Assembly: GCA_016234745.1 (NCBI GenBank)
Contig: JACRAR010000030.1
Span: forward strand, 1 to 64,000
Direction of reading: 5' to 3'
Length of the DNA: 64,000 nt
Source: Betaproteobacteria bacterium
GTDB lineage: Bacteria; Pseudomonadota; Gammaproteobacteria; Burkholderiales; Rhodocyclaceae
The position numbers were made by a program, and so were the translations under genes. The stretch's first letter is position 1; each line of letters begins with the position of its first letter. The notes beneath the pieces were generated by a model. The model saw only the letters and a list, made by a program, of their open reading frames with translations. It ran no database searches and had not been told where the DNA came from. Of the stretch, positions 25,822 through 35,000 are shown in pieces.

Positions 25822-26208
25822 ATGAAACATTTAACGCCGTTGGAGACCCACAAATTTCTCCAAGAAAACCCACTCGCCTTGTTCATCGATGTCAGGAGCG
25901 AGATGGAGTTTCTTTTTGTCGGTCATCCCGTGGGGGCCATGATGGTCCCCTGGAACGACGGTCCCGATTGGGAAATCAACCCCCATTTCGTCGCCCATGT
26001 CAAAAAGGCGGCCAGTGTAGACCGGCCAGTCGTTTTGATCTGTCGCAGCGGCAATCGCTCCCGTGATGCCGGGGCGGCACTGGAACACGCCGGATTCACC
26101 GAGGTTTACAACGTTCTGCACGGTTTCGAGGGCGAACTTGATGATCATCACCAACGCGGGAAGACTTCAGGTTGGCGCTTCGAGCAACTGCCCTGGGAGC
26201 AATGCTAG
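25822..26208 (+). CDS. Single-domain rhodanese-like sulfurtransferase
   Basis: A 128-aa single rhodanese domain with the catalytic loop CRSGNRS (residues ~74-80) and the LFIDVRSEMEFLFVGHPVGA strand-loop. It can carry a persulfide in the TusA/DsrE relay. The ATG has GGGGAAAGAAG upstream. The stop codon (TAG at 26206-26208) lies in the first unit of a 27-bp tandem repeat, and the 3' 113 bp overlap the convergent cbbR reading frame. Confidence 0.85.
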   Translation: MKHLTPLETHKFLQENPLALFIDVRSEMEFLFVGHPVGAMMVPWNDGPDWEINPHFVAHVKKAASVDRPVVLICRSGNRSRDAGAALEHAGFTEVYNVLHGFEGELDDHHQRGKTSGWRFEQLPWEQC

Positions 26209-27193
26209 TGCCCGAAGTTGTTTCTGGGGTGCTAGTGCCCGAAGTTGCTTCTGGGGTGCTAGGGCGCCTCGAGCTGTTGGCCCCCTGATTGGCCTTCATC
26301 AGTGTTGCGGCTTCATGGCATAAGAAGTTCTTGAATGCCTCCGCCAGGGGGGACAAGGGTTTCCTAGCCAAGCGCACAACATGCCACCGGCGCATCAGAG
26401 GCGTGCCGACTACCGGCAGACGAACCAGCAAGCCGACGTCCAGTTCGAGACGGATGGTGTGCTCCGATATGAAACTGATACCCATGCCGGCCATCACGGC
26501 CTGTTTGATGGTTTCATTGCTGCTCATTTCAAACCGGTGTGCCGGCGCCAAATCCTGCTCGATAAAGTAGCGTTCCATGGCGCCGCGCGTTCCCGAACCA
26601 GCTTCCCTGACCAGGAAGGTTTCCCCGGCTATGTCGGCTGGCGCAAGTCTGCGCTTCCGCGCCAAAGCATGATCCGGCGCCGCAATGAAGACCAGCGGAT
26701 TGATGGCGAAAGTATCCGCGGCAGTCTCCAGCTCCAGCGGAGGTGTACCCATGATGGCCAGATCTATCTCATTATCGCCAAGCTGGCGCACGATCGCTTG
26801 ACGATTATTCACATTCAACTGCAACGCGATGCCCGGATGCCGGGCGCGAAATTGCGCGAGCAGGCGCGGCGCGAAATATTTTGCGGTACTCACCACGCCA
26901 ACGCTCAGATGACCGCTGGCGAGTCCCCGAATCGCCGCCAAGGCGTCTTCAGCGGCAGCCAGCTGCTGGGCAATCAGCCGGGCGTGGCGCGCCAGTTCGG
27001 CTCCAGCATCGGTGGTGAAGATCCTCTTGCCCACCTGTTCGGTGAGCCGCAAACCAGCATCCTCCTCGAGCGCCCGGACCTGCATCGACACTGCCGGCTG
27101 TGACAGATGCAGCTCGGCGGCGGCACGCGAAAAGGAAAGATGACGCGCGACGGCCTCGAAGATCTTGAGCTGGCGCAGGCTGATATTTTTCAT
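26096..27193 (-). CDS. cbbR: LysR-type regulator of the Calvin cycle (CbbR), C-terminally extended
   Basis: A 365-aa LysR-family protein: the helix-turn-helix is near residues 15-45 (FSRAAAELHLSQPAVSMQVR), with a typical effector domain. Divergent from cbbM with the start codon 113 bp from it, which is the standard cbbR arrangement. About 300 residues are usual; the last ~65 residues read through the 27-bp repeats (TPEATSGTSTPETTSGTS) and 113 bp into the antisense of the rhodanese gene. The repeat insertion may have removed the original stop. Confidence 0.88.
   Translation of the reverse strand: MKNISLRQLKIFEAVARHLSFSRAAAELHLSQPAVSMQVRALEEDAGLRLTEQVGKRIFTTDAGAELARHARLIAQQLAAAEDALAAIRGLASGHLSVGVVSTAKYFAPRLLAQFRARHPGIALQLNVNNRQAIVRQLGDNEIDLAIMGTPPLELETAADTFAINPLVFIAAPDHALARKRRLAPADIAGETFLVREAGSGTRGAMERYFIEQDLAPAHRFEMSSNETIKQAVMAGMGISFISEHTIRLELDVGLLVRLPVVGTPLMRRWHVVRLARKPLSPLAEAFKNFLCHEAATLMKANQGANSSRRPSTPEATSGTSTPETTSGTSIAPRAVARSANLKSSRVGDDHQVRPRNRAERCKPR
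26203..26271. repeat. 27-bp tandem repeat, 2.5 copies
   Basis: Units TGCTAGTGCCCGAAGTTG... span 26203-26229 and 26230-26256 with one difference (TTT/CTT), followed by a partial third copy starting TGCTAGGGCGCC. The unit starts at the rhodanese stop and encodes, on the opposite strand, the repeated STPEATSGT-like tail of the cbbR frame. Confidence 0.85.
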
Positions 27194-27217
27194 AAGTAGA
27201 GCTTATCATAATGATAA
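27192..27217. promoter_or_regulatory. CbbR operator candidate
   Basis: The dyad TTATCATAATGATAA (27203-27217) is a perfect 7-bp inverted repeat around one base. ATAAG/CTTAT (27192-27206) overlaps it, and CTCTTATG occurs again at about 27232-27239. These LysR-type T-N11-A elements lie between the cbbR start codon and the cbbM promoter, where CbbR normally binds. Confidence 0.6.
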
Positions 27218-27305
27218 ATATTTGTGACTATCTCTTATGGTATGAATTGACTAAAGTACGGTCCATGAATTTGATCAAGAGAATTTCGTACTCAGGGGAA
27301 CACTC

Positions 27306-28682
27306 ATGGACCAGTCACACCGCTACGCCAACCTCAACCTCAACGAAGCCGAGCTGATCCGCGCCGGCGGCCACGTACTGTGCGCCTACATCATGAAACC
27401 CAAGGCGGGTCACGGCTATCTGGCCACCGCCGCGCATTTCGCCGCGGAATCATCGACCGGCACCAATGTCGAGGTGTCCACCACCGATGACTTCACGCGC
27501 TCGGTCGATGCCCTGGTGTATGAAATCGATGAAGCGCGCGAACTGATGAAAATCGCCTATCCGATTGACCTGTTCGACCGCAATATCATTGACGGGCGCG
27601 CCATGCTGGCATCTTTCCTGACCCTGACCATCGGCAACAACCAGGGCATGGGCGACGTCGAATACGCCAAGATGCACGACTTCTATGTGCCGCCGAAGCT
27701 GCTGCAGCTGTTCGATGGCCCTGCCTCCGGCATCGCCGACCTGTGGCGCGTCTTAGGCCGGCCCGTGGTCGACGGCGGCTTGATTGTCGGCACCATCATC
27801 AAGCCCAAGCTCGGCCTGCAGCCCGAACCCTTCGCCTCAGCCGCTTACGACTTCTGGCTGGGAGGCGACTTCATCAAGAACGACGAGCCGCAGGGCAACC
27901 AAGTGTTCGCGCCCCTGCGCCGCACCATGACCTTGGTTGCCGATTCCATGCGTCGCGCCCAGGACGCCACAGGGGCTGCCAAACTGTTCTCGGCGAACAT
28001 CACCGCCGATGATCCGTTCGAGATGATCGCCAGGGGCGAATACATACTTGAAACCTTTGCCGAAAACGCTAGCCACGTTGCCTTTCTGGTCGATGGCTAC
28101 GTTGCCGGACCCACCGCGGTGACCCTCGCCCGGCGCTACTTCCCGCAGCAATTCCTGCACTACCATCGCGCCGGACACGGTGCCGTCACCAGCGCCCAGT
28201 CGAAGCGCGGCTACAGCGCCTTCGTGCATTGCAAGATGGCGCGGCTCTCCGGCGCCTCGGGCATTCACACCGGCACCATGGGCTATGGCAAGATGGAAGG
28301 CGCAAAGGATGACCGCAGCATCGCCTACATGATCGAACGCGACAGCGCTGACGGCCCCTATTACCACCAGGATTGGCTGGGCATCAAATCGACGACGCCG
28401 ATCATTTCGGGCGGGATGAATGCGCTGCGCATCCCGGGATTCTTCCACAACCTCGGCCACGGCAATGTCATTCTCACTGCCGGAGGCGGCGCCTACGGCC
28501 ACCTTGATGGGGCAGCCGCCGGAGCAAAATCGTTGCGCCAGGCCTACGAATGCTGGCGCAGCGGCGCTGATCCAATCGATTATGCGCAATCGCACCACGA
28601 ATTCGCGCGAGCGTTTGAGTCGTTTCCCCAAGATGCCGACCAACTTTTCCCGAATTGGCGCACTCGACTCAATCTGCGGTAG
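27306..28682 (+). CDS. cbbM: Ribulose-1,5-bisphosphate carboxylase/oxygenase, form II
   Basis: A 458-aa form II RuBisCO, a homodimeric or oligomeric cytoplasmic enzyme. The family start [14 protein letters not shown], the catalytic lysine motif [16 protein letters not shown], the metal-binding/carbamylated lysine motif [14 protein letters not shown] and the loop 6 region [13 protein letters not shown] are all present. Length fits. Activated by divergent cbbR. It is followed by fbp and cbbP in one transcription unit (gaps of 23 and 25 bp). Confidence 0.97.
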   Translation: MDQSHRYANLNLNEAELIRAGGHVLCAYIMKPKAGHGYLATAAHFAAESSTGTNVEVSTTDDFTRSVDALVYEIDEARELMKIAYPIDLFDRNIIDGRAMLASFLTLTIGNNQGMGDVEYAKMHDFYVPPKLLQLFDGPASGIADLWRVLGRPVVDGGLIVGTIIKPKLGLQPEPFASAAYDFWLGGDFIKNDEPQGNQVFAPLRRTMTLVADSMRRAQDATGAAKLFSANITADDPFEMIARGEYILETFAENASHVAFLVDGYVAGPTAVTLARRYFPQQFLHYHRAGHGAVTSAQSKRGYSAFVHCKMARLSGASGIHTGTMGYGKMEGAKDDRSIAYMIERDSADGPYYHQDWLGIKSTTPIISGGMNALRIPGFFHNLGHGNVILTAGGGAYGHLDGAAAGAKSLRQAYECWRSGADPIDYAQSHHEFARAFESFPQDADQLFPNWRTRLNLR

Positions 28683-28705
28683 CATGCCCTGGAGACAAAA
28701 CCACT

Positions 28706-29782
28706 ATGCCTGATCAACGCATTACCCTGACCCAGTTCATCATCGAGTCGCAGCGGAGTTGCGGCAAGGCGACAGGCGACTTCTCCGGTCTGCTCAACGA
28801 CATTGCCACGGCCTGCAAGGTGATCGCCAACAATATCGGCAGGGGCGCTCTGGCAGGAACACTAGGCAGCGCCGGCGGCCAAAACGTCCAGGGCGAAGAG
28901 CAAAAGCAGCTCGACCTGATCGCCGACAGCGCCATGCGCCATGGCAACCAGTGGGCCGGCCACCTGGCCGGCATGGCCTCCGAGGAGCAGGAAGACATTA
29001 TCGCGATACCCGACGCCTTCCCCCGCGGACGCTACCTGTTGCTCTTCGATCCGCTCGATGGTTCATCCAACATCGATGTCAACATTGCCGTCGGAACCAT
29101 ATTCTCGGTTCTGAAAAGTCCGCGCCCCGGCGCAGCGGCGAGTCTGGAGGATTTTCTGCAGCCGGGAACCGAACAGGTATGTGCCGGGTTTGCCCTCTAC
29201 GGGCCGCAGACCATGTTGATCCTGACCACGGGTCAAGGCGTCAATGGCTTCACCCTCGACCATGGCATCGGAGAATTCATCCTCACCCACCCTTTGCTGC
29301 GCATCCCGGAAGAGACGCAGGAGTTTGCCATCAACGCTTCCAACGAACGCTTCTGGGAACCGCCGGTGCAACGCTACGTGGAAGAATGCCTGGCCGGCAA
29401 AAGCGGGCCGCGCAGCAAGGATTTCAACATGCGCTGGATCGCCTCCCTGGTCGCGGAAGCCTACCGCATTCTGATCCGCGGCGGGGTTTTCATGTACCCC
29501 AGGGACAGCAAGAATCCCAAGCAACCCGGACGTTTGCGCCTGATGTACGAAGCCAATCCGATTTCCTTCATCATCGAGCAGGCTGGTGGTGGCGCATCGA
29601 CCGGACACAACCGGATCATGAGCGTGCTTCCCGAATCCTTGCACCAGAGAGTTCCCTTCGTGTTCGGCTCAAAAAGGGAGGTTGAACGGATCAACCGCTA
29701 TCACCACGAATACGTCGGCGGCAATGAGCGGGAAGAAGACAGATCGCCGCTGTTTGCCACACGCTCGCTGTTCCGCAACTGA
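28706..29782 (+). CDS. fbp: Class I fructose-1,6-bisphosphatase
   Basis: A 358-aa FBPase converting fructose-1,6-bisphosphate to fructose 6-phosphate in the Calvin cycle. The metal motif is present as [15 protein letters not shown], with the N-terminal [10 protein letters not shown] and the C-terminal substrate loop [18 protein letters not shown] 28706 follows GGAGACAAAACC. The gene lies 23 bp after cbbM and 25 bp before cbbP. Confidence 0.94.
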   Translation: MPDQRITLTQFIIESQRSCGKATGDFSGLLNDIATACKVIANNIGRGALAGTLGSAGGQNVQGEEQKQLDLIADSAMRHGNQWAGHLAGMASEEQEDIIAIPDAFPRGRYLLLFDPLDGSSNIDVNIAVGTIFSVLKSPRPGAAASLEDFLQPGTEQVCAGFALYGPQTMLILTTGQGVNGFTLDHGIGEFILTHPLLRIPEETQEFAINASNERFWEPPVQRYVEECLAGKSGPRSKDFNMRWIASLVAEAYRILIRGGVFMYPRDSKNPKQPGRLRLMYEANPISFIIEQAGGGASTGHNRIMSVLPESLHQRVPFVFGSKREVERINRYHHEYVGGNEREEDRSPLFATRSLFRN

Positions 29783-29807
29783 GCGCCTTTGCTCGGAAGG
29801 AGATTCC

Positions 29808-30680
29808 ATGTCGGTCAAGCATCCCATCGTCGCCATTACCGGCTCATCCGGTGCCGGCACCAGTTCGGTGACCAAGACGTTCGAACACATCTTTCGCCGG
29901 GAGGAAATCAATGCCGCCGTCATTGAAGGCGATTCTTTCCACCGCTACGATCGCAAGGCGATGAAAATAGCCATGGCCGAAGCCGCGCAGGGCGGCAACC
30001 ACCATTTCAGCCACTTCGGCCCGGAAGCCAATCTGCTGCCGGAACTGGAGGCGCTATTCCGGAATTACGGCGAGACCGGCACCGGCAAGGCCAGGAAATA
30101 TTTGCACAATGCGGAAGAAGCAACGCCATTCGGCCAGGAAGATGGCACATTCACGCCCTGGGAAGAAATTCCCGGAGATACCGATCTGCTGTTCTATGAG
30201 GGACTGCACGGAGCCGTCATCACCGACAAGGTCAATGTCGCGCGTCATGCTGACCTGCTGGTCGGCGTCGTTCCCATCATCAATCTGGAGTGGATACAGA
30301 AATTGCACCGCGATAAAAGCGCACGCGGCTATTCAACCGAGGCCGTGGTCGATACCATCCTGCGCCGCATGCCCGATTACGTGAATTACATTGCACCGCA
30401 GTTCTCGCAGACACACATCAACTTCCAGCGCGTGCCGACGGTGGATACATCGAACCCATTCATTGCGCGTGACATACCTTCGCTCGACGAGTCGTTTGTC
30501 GTGATCCGCTTCGCAAAACCGAAAGGAATCGATTTCCCGTATTTGCTGACCATGATCCATGACTCGTTCATGTCACGGCCGAATATTCTTGTTGTTCCGG
30601 GCGGCAAGATGCCGCTGGCGCTGCAGTTGATCCTGACGCCGCTGATTCTGCGCCTTATGGAAAATCGCAGGCGAAACTGA
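29808..30680 (+). CDS. cbbP: Phosphoribulokinase
   Basis: A 290-aa class I PRK that phosphorylates ribulose 5-phosphate with ATP. The P-loop is GSSGAGTSSV (residues ~12-21), the catalytic region contains EGDSFHRYDR and FSHFGPEANLL, and LFYEGLHGAVI carries a family aspartate/glutamate. The ATG has AAGGAGATTCC upstream, an almost perfect ribosome binding site. It completes cbbM-fbp-cbbP; no other cbb genes are in the window. Confidence 0.95.
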   Translation: MSVKHPIVAITGSSGAGTSSVTKTFEHIFRREEINAAVIEGDSFHRYDRKAMKIAMAEAAQGGNHHFSHFGPEANLLPELEALFRNYGETGTGKARKYLHNAEEATPFGQEDGTFTPWEEIPGDTDLLFYEGLHGAVITDKVNVARHADLLVGVVPIINLEWIQKLHRDKSARGYSTEAVVDTILRRMPDYVNYIAPQFSQTHINFQRVPTVDTSNPFIARDIPSLDESFVVIRFAKPKGIDFPYLLTMIHDSFMSRPNILVVPGGKMPLALQLILTPLILRLMENRRRN

Positions 30681-30726
30681 TCGGTGTTCAACTATAATTT
30701 GGCCTCTTTCATGGGGATCTGTGGCA

Positions 30727-31338
30727 ATGACATCCGATCAACAATGCTTCGGGCGCGCCATCCAGTTGTTCGACGCCGCCAACAGCGAGGACCCAAACCA
30801 GGAAACCGCTGATGGCCGTGCCTGGCCCAAGGAACTTCTTTATGCCGAACGCATGAGTGAAATGCTGCAACGCTTCGCACCGGAAGCGTCCGATGCGGTT
30901 CGTCTTGCCTGCCGTGCCCAGCATATCCAGCGCTGGAAAATTCCACGCAAGGACTATCCGATGACGCCCGAGGGTTACCAACGCTGGCGCACCACGCTAT
31001 ACAAGTTTCACGCCGAGACGGCGGGCCGGCTGATGCAGGAAGCCGGCTATGCCGACGAGATGATCACGCGCGTCAAGACCATTGTCGGGAAACGCGGCCT
31101 CAAGGTAAATCCGGAGACGCAAATGATGGAAGACGTTGTCGACTTGGTTTTCATCGAACACTACATGCTCGGTTTCGCCTCGCAAAAAACCGAATACAGC
31201 GAAGCGAAGTGGCTCGACATCATCCGCAAGACCTGGAAGAAAATGTCCGAGCGTGGACACGCCTTCGCACTTTCCGGACAATTGAAACTTCCTGAATCCC
31301 TAGTGCCGTTGATTCTCAAGGCGGTGCAGCCGGGCTGA
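30727..31338 (+). CDS. DUF4202 family protein
   Basis: A 203-aa helical protein starting MTSDQQCFGRAIQLFDAANS. Recognised pattern of DUF4202 (YAERMSEMLQRFAP, CRAQHIQRWKIPRKDYP, FIEHYMLGF, and a HAFALSGQL end). Histidine/aspartate positions suggest an HD-like metal site, but the function is not known. A GTG at 30721 is an alternative start. It follows cbbP at 46 bp and probably belongs to the cbb transcript. Often found near sulfur and nitrogen assimilation genes in proteobacteria. Confidence 0.75.
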   Translation: MTSDQQCFGRAIQLFDAANSEDPNQETADGRAWPKELLYAERMSEMLQRFAPEASDAVRLACRAQHIQRWKIPRKDYPMTPEGYQRWRTTLYKFHAETAGRLMQEAGYADEMITRVKTIVGKRGLKVNPETQMMEDVVDLVFIEHYMLGFASQKTEYSEAKWLDIIRKTWKKMSERGHAFALSGQLKLPESLVPLILKAVQPG

Positions 31339-31349
31339 TGGACAGCCCG
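31331..31349. terminator. Inverted repeat between convergent genes
   Basis: CGGGCTG (31331-31337) pairs with CAGCCCG (31343-31349) across a 5-base loop, spanning the DUF4202 stop codon and lying 18 bp from the tusA end. No T-tract, so a weak bidirectional terminator at best. Confidence 0.4.
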
Positions 31350-31366
31350 ACGCTTCGCACTGTCCG

Positions 31367-31594
31367 CTATTTGCGCTTGAGATAAAACTCGAACTCCTTG
31401 TTGTTTTCTCCGCTGGAGAGCAGCTCGTTGCCGGTCTGCTTGGCGAAAGCGGCAAAGTCCTTTACCGAACCTGGATCGGTCGACAGGACGCGCAGCACCT
31501 GGCCCCCGGTCATTTCCGCCAATGCCTTTTTTGCCCGCAGAATCGGCAGCGGACAATTCAGTCCGCGCGCATCGAGATCCTTGTCAAAGTCCAT
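31367..31594 (-). CDS. tusA: TusA family sulfur carrier
   Basis: A 75-aa TusA: DLDARGLNCPLPILRAKKAL contains the active CPLP motif (Cys ~13), followed by a two-helix/four-strand fold. It accepts sulfane sulfur from rhodaneses and passes it to DsrE-type proteins. The first ATG (31600) directly abuts AGGAGG; the second ATG at 31594 has correct spacing. Located 95 bp from the FadL-type gene on the same strand. Confidence 0.9.
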   Translation of the reverse strand: MDFDKDLDARGLNCPLPILRAKKALAEMTGGQVLRVLSTDPGSVKDFAAFAKQTGNELLSSGENNKEFEFYLKRK

Positions 31595-31695
31595 CTTCAT
31601 CCTCCTCTTGCACAGAATTAATCAAAGTATCCAAAGTATCGTTGCGCTTCAATTGTAACGTTGCTGATGCGCCAGCGGATCAAATCGACGGCTGC

Positions 31696-33087
31696 CTAAA
31701 ACTTCAGTCCATAGGCGATGCCGATCGAGTCTTCGTAAAGGCTGATTTTTTCGTTTCCGGCGATGCCCATGCCGCCGGGTACTCCAGGTGTGGTGGTCAC
31801 CCAGTTGTTAAACAGGCTTGGAGCGGTCATGGAATTCTTGAAAGCGTGCATGTAAGCCATGGTCAGTTCGGAATTCTTGCTCAGGCTGTAGGTGAAGCCT
31901 GCGGTCAGATGATCCTGCACGATACCGGGCGCAATGATGTTGAAGGTCACGTCACGCGACTGGATCGGGTTGTCTGTGCGATCGTAGCCCATTCTCAGGG
32001 TCAGGCTGGGGTTGTATTGATACTCCGCACCCAGCTTGATGACATTCACACTCTCCCAGCCAAAGCCGCGGCAGCTGCTGCAACCAAGCGAGCCTACCGT
32101 GCCGGGAGGCGTCGGCGGATTGGCTGAACCGGGCCAGGCACTGTTATTCGTGCTGGGATTGCCCACCGATTTGATCCCCGAGTAATCGATGCGCTTGAAA
32201 TCTGCCGCCAGCGTGATGCTTGGCGTTGCCTTGTAGGCTATGCCCAGGCTCAGGTTCGCGGGTATGTCGAAATTCCCTCGTCCGGCAAACAGGTCCCGGT
32301 ACTTGTCGAACCTGCTCATTTGCATTTTGGTCGCTATGGATGCCCCCAGCGTGATGCTGTCCGAGACCACGCCCTGCCAGCCCACGCGCACCCCGTAACC
32401 ATGCGATGAATCATAGCCGCGGTTGGTCAGGCTGTTGTTCGACGCCAAAGGCGTGAAAGGTGCGGGCGTAAAGCCGTAAAACCCGTCCAGGCCGCGGGCG
32501 GCGAATTTCTGATAGCCGATGAGCAGCGCGGCACCGAAGGAATTGTTCGGGTTGGCCTTCATTGAAAAAGTCGGCGCCACCACCAGCTGGATGAGGTTCT
32601 GGCTCAGTTCGCCGTTGCCGCAGAGCAAGTTGTAGCGCGGCACGCCTGGATTGAAGGAATTGCATACCGTGCCCGCGCCCCCTGCCAGTTGTCCGCCCTG
32701 ATAGGTGGTATTCATGCCGCCGTGGCCGTAGACGCTGACGCCGACGGCCATGTCCCGGTTCAGCAGCTTGTTGTAGCCGAATTCAGGAATCAAGAACATG
32801 GTTTTTCCGCTTTGCGCGTAACCGTCGATCCCCGCCATGCTGCCGCTCCGTTCCGCGTGACGATGGGGCGAGAAGAAGTCCATCCCGACATCCAGCCTGT
32901 CCCCAACCCAGACCATGCTGGCAGGATTGTTGGCGCCGCCAAAGGAATCCTTGGTCATGGCGGTTGCGACACCCGCCATACCCTTGGCTGTCATGCCGTA
33001 GCCGTGGGATATGTATCCGTCTGTGGCAAGCGCCGGCACCGCAAAGCCGGTCATCAGCAACGCCGGCAATAGCTGTTTCAAATTCAT
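31696..33087 (-). CDS. OmpP1/FadL-type outer membrane protein
   Basis: A 463-aa outer-membrane beta-barrel with an N-terminal signal peptide (MNLKQLLPALLMTGFAVPALA) and the FadL N-terminal hatch YISHGYGMTAKGMAGVATAM. Strand-rich C-terminus ends in a phenylalanine (YGLKF), as in barrel proteins. FadL homologues import hydrophobic compounds; in sulfur oxidisers, barrels of this type near DsrE2/TusA are candidates for polysulfide or organic import, which is an inference. The ATG has AGGGGAGACATC upstream. Confidence 0.85.
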   Translation of the reverse strand: MNLKQLLPALLMTGFAVPALATDGYISHGYGMTAKGMAGVATAMTKDSFGGANNPASMVWVGDRLDVGMDFFSPHRHAERSGSMAGIDGYAQSGKTMFLIPEFGYNKLLNRDMAVGVSVYGHGGMNTTYQGGQLAGGAGTVCNSFNPGVPRYNLLCGNGELSQNLIQLVVAPTFSMKANPNNSFGAALLIGYQKFAARGLDGFYGFTPAPFTPLASNNSLTNRGYDSSHGYGVRVGWQGVVSDSITLGASIATKMQMSRFDKYRDLFAGRGNFDIPANLSLGIAYKATPSITLAADFKRIDYSGIKSVGNPSTNNSAWPGSANPPTPPGTVGSLGCSSCRGFGWESVNVIKLGAEYQYNPSLTLRMGYDRTDNPIQSRDVTFNIIAPGIVQDHLTAGFTYSLSKNSELTMAYMHAFKNSMTAPSLFNNWVTTTPGVPGGMGIAGNEKISLYEDSIGIAYGLKF

Positions 33088-33136
33088 GATGTCTCCCCTT
33101 TGTTATGGTTTGTTCAATTCCGGACAGCAGCTTCGA

Positions 33137-33751
33137 TTACATGAATAGGCTGACATCAGCCTTTTGCGCCTCCGGCAAAAATGTTGCAGCACCTGCGAAG
33201 TCAAGCCCATCAATGAAATCGTCATGCTTGAAACCGAACAGCTCGACAGTCATTTGGCAGGCAATGAACTTGACATCGGCCTCCTGGGACAGCGCGCGCA
33301 ACTCCGCGATGCTGGCCACGCCGTTGTTCCGGATGGTCTGCTGCATCAACAGGGTCGCCACCGACTCGAAGCCCGGAATGCCGGCCTGGACGAGATTGGG
33401 AATGTTCCAGTTGATACTCTTGAACCAGTCGGGCCCGAAAGGCATTTTCATGGGCATGCCGGGATTCCCCAGCGGACTCACCTTCAAATCCGAAATATCC
33501 TTCTTCAGCAGATTCAGGCCGTAGAAGGTGAAGAATATTTTTACATCCCACCCCAGAGCGGCCGCCGTCGACGCCAGGATAAAAGGTGGATAGGCCCAGT
33601 CAAGCGTTCCCTTGGTGGCGATGATGGTCATTGATGGGGTATGGCTCGCCTCGCGCGCCTGCAAGGCCTGTTCGATTTTCTGCGGCAGTATCTCGTCGAT
33701 ACGACGCTGGATAAGCTCATCGATGTTCGCGATTTCGGGGGTTGCTCCCAT
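33137..33751 (-). CDS. dsrE2: DsrE2-like membrane-associated sulfur-relay protein
   Basis: A 204-aa DsrE/F-like protein of the DsrE2 type. N-terminal helix with a basic tract (RRIDEILPQKIEQAL), a TKGTLDWAYPPFILASTAAALG strand-helix, and a second Cys region VKFIACQMTVELFGF carrying the reactive cysteine. DsrE2 commonly accompanies rhodanese and TusA in sulfur oxidisers and is membrane-associated. ATG preceded by AAGGAGAAACT. It lies in a tusA-fadL-dsrE2 run on the minus strand (gap 49 bp). Confidence 0.85.
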   Translation of the reverse strand: MGATPEIANIDELIQRRIDEILPQKIEQALQAREASHTPSMTIIATKGTLDWAYPPFILASTAAALGWDVKIFFTFYGLNLLKKDISDLKVSPLGNPGMPMKMPFGPDWFKSINWNIPNLVQAGIPGFESVATLLMQQTIRNNGVASIAELRALSQEADVKFIACQMTVELFGFKHDDFIDGLDFAGAATFLPEAQKADVSLFM

Positions 33752-34060
33752 AGTTTCTCCTTTTTCGATCGGGCCAAAGTTGTTGTAGCAAAAAACTATT
33801 CGTTATGCCCAATTGTTGAATATTGAACAAGTTTTACATTTAAAGCGAGTTTTTTGTTTTTATTGCCGAATAACCTTGGTTAATGGGGGGCATGTGACGA
33901 GAGACCGGCTTGAGCAATATCGCTTCACTTGGCCTTTGCACGAAGTCGATCAGGCTTGGAGGCAGGCCTGGCCATTTAATGCTTGCGCCAGATGCGTATA
34001 AATGTGATTTATGTTTGAATACCAAATTATTGCAGTAAACGGATTCGCTGAGGAGAACAC
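33752..34060. promoter_or_regulatory. 309-bp divergent intergenic region (dsrE2 / lysR)
   Basis: Contains two dyads: TTGTTGAATATTGAACAA (33813-33830, two central mismatches) and the perfect ATAAAT-GTG-ATTTAT (33998-34012), of the LysR T-N11-A type. They are good candidates for the operator sites of the LysR gene at 34061 controlling the divergent dsrE2-fadL-tusA run. No gene seen. Confidence 0.5.
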
Positions 34061-34972
34061 ATGGCAGATCGCAGGTTGCAGGTATTTCATGCCGTTGCCA
34101 AACAGTCGTCTTTCACCAAGGCCGGGGAATTGCTGTTCATGACCCAGCCGGCGGTGACCTTCCAGATCAAGCAACTGGAGGAACATTTTGATACCCGCCT
34201 GTTCGACCGTGGCCATGGCCGTCTCACCCTGACGCCTGCCGGCGAGATGGTATTCGCATTTGCCGAGAAGATTTTGGGTCTTTCTGCGGAAATGGAGGTA
34301 CGGCTGGCCGAAATGACCGGAGATATCGTCGGACCGCTGCTGGTTGGCGCTTCGATGACCATCGCCGAGTTCATGCTGCCCGCGATCCTCGGTGAATTCA
34401 AGTCGCGCTACATGGGCGTACATCCGCGCATGGTGGTGGCCAACTCGGAAGCCATTGAAAAGCGCGTCATCGACCACGCGCTCGACATCGGATTCATCGA
34501 ATCGCCTTCCCGCCATCCCAACCTGCAGACCGAGGTTTGCTGCGAGGATGAGTTGGTAGTCATATGCAACCCGCAATTTCCTTTTGCCCGTCTCAAGGAA
34601 GTTCCCGTGGAAAACTTGCCGGACCAACCCTTTGTCTCGCGTGAAGAGGGATCTGGCACGCGCGAATTCACCGACGACTATCTGCACAAGAATGGCAGCA
34701 GCATCGAACAGCTGAACGTGGTGATGGAGTTGGGCAGTCCGGTAGCCCTGAATGCCGTGGTCAAAACCGGCATCGGCTATTCAGTGGCCTCGCGCACATC
34801 GGTGGTCAGTTCGCAGCGGCTGGGCGACCTCGTCGTGATTCCCCTGAAGCCGCGGCTGGTGCGCACGTTGTCGATGGTGTATCCCAAGGACAAATTTCGT
34901 TCGAAACTGGTGACAACCTTCGTCGACTTTGCCGCGGACAAGCTGAAGCAGCAAACCGCCGGAGCCATCTGA
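34061..34972 (+). CDS. LysR-family transcriptional regulator
   Basis: A 303-aa LysR regulator: helix-turn-helix at residues ~15-40 (SSFTKAGELLFMTQPAVTFQ) and a periplasmic-binding-protein-like effector domain. Divergent from the dsrE2 run, with dyads in the gap, so it likely controls it. Resembles CysB/CbbR-like relatives; the effector is unknown. The start has GAGGAGAACAC upstream. Confidence 0.85.
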   Translation: MADRRLQVFHAVAKQSSFTKAGELLFMTQPAVTFQIKQLEEHFDTRLFDRGHGRLTLTPAGEMVFAFAEKILGLSAEMEVRLAEMTGDIVGPLLVGASMTIAEFMLPAILGEFKSRYMGVHPRMVVANSEAIEKRVIDHALDIGFIESPSRHPNLQTEVCCEDELVVICNPQFPFARLKEVPVENLPDQPFVSREEGSGTREFTDDYLHKNGSSIEQLNVVMELGSPVALNAVVKTGIGYSVASRTSVVSSQRLGDLVVIPLKPRLVRTLSMVYPKDKFRSKLVTTFVDFAADKLKQQTAGAI

Positions 34973-35000
34973 AAAGGCAGCCGCATCACGCTGGCGCCGG

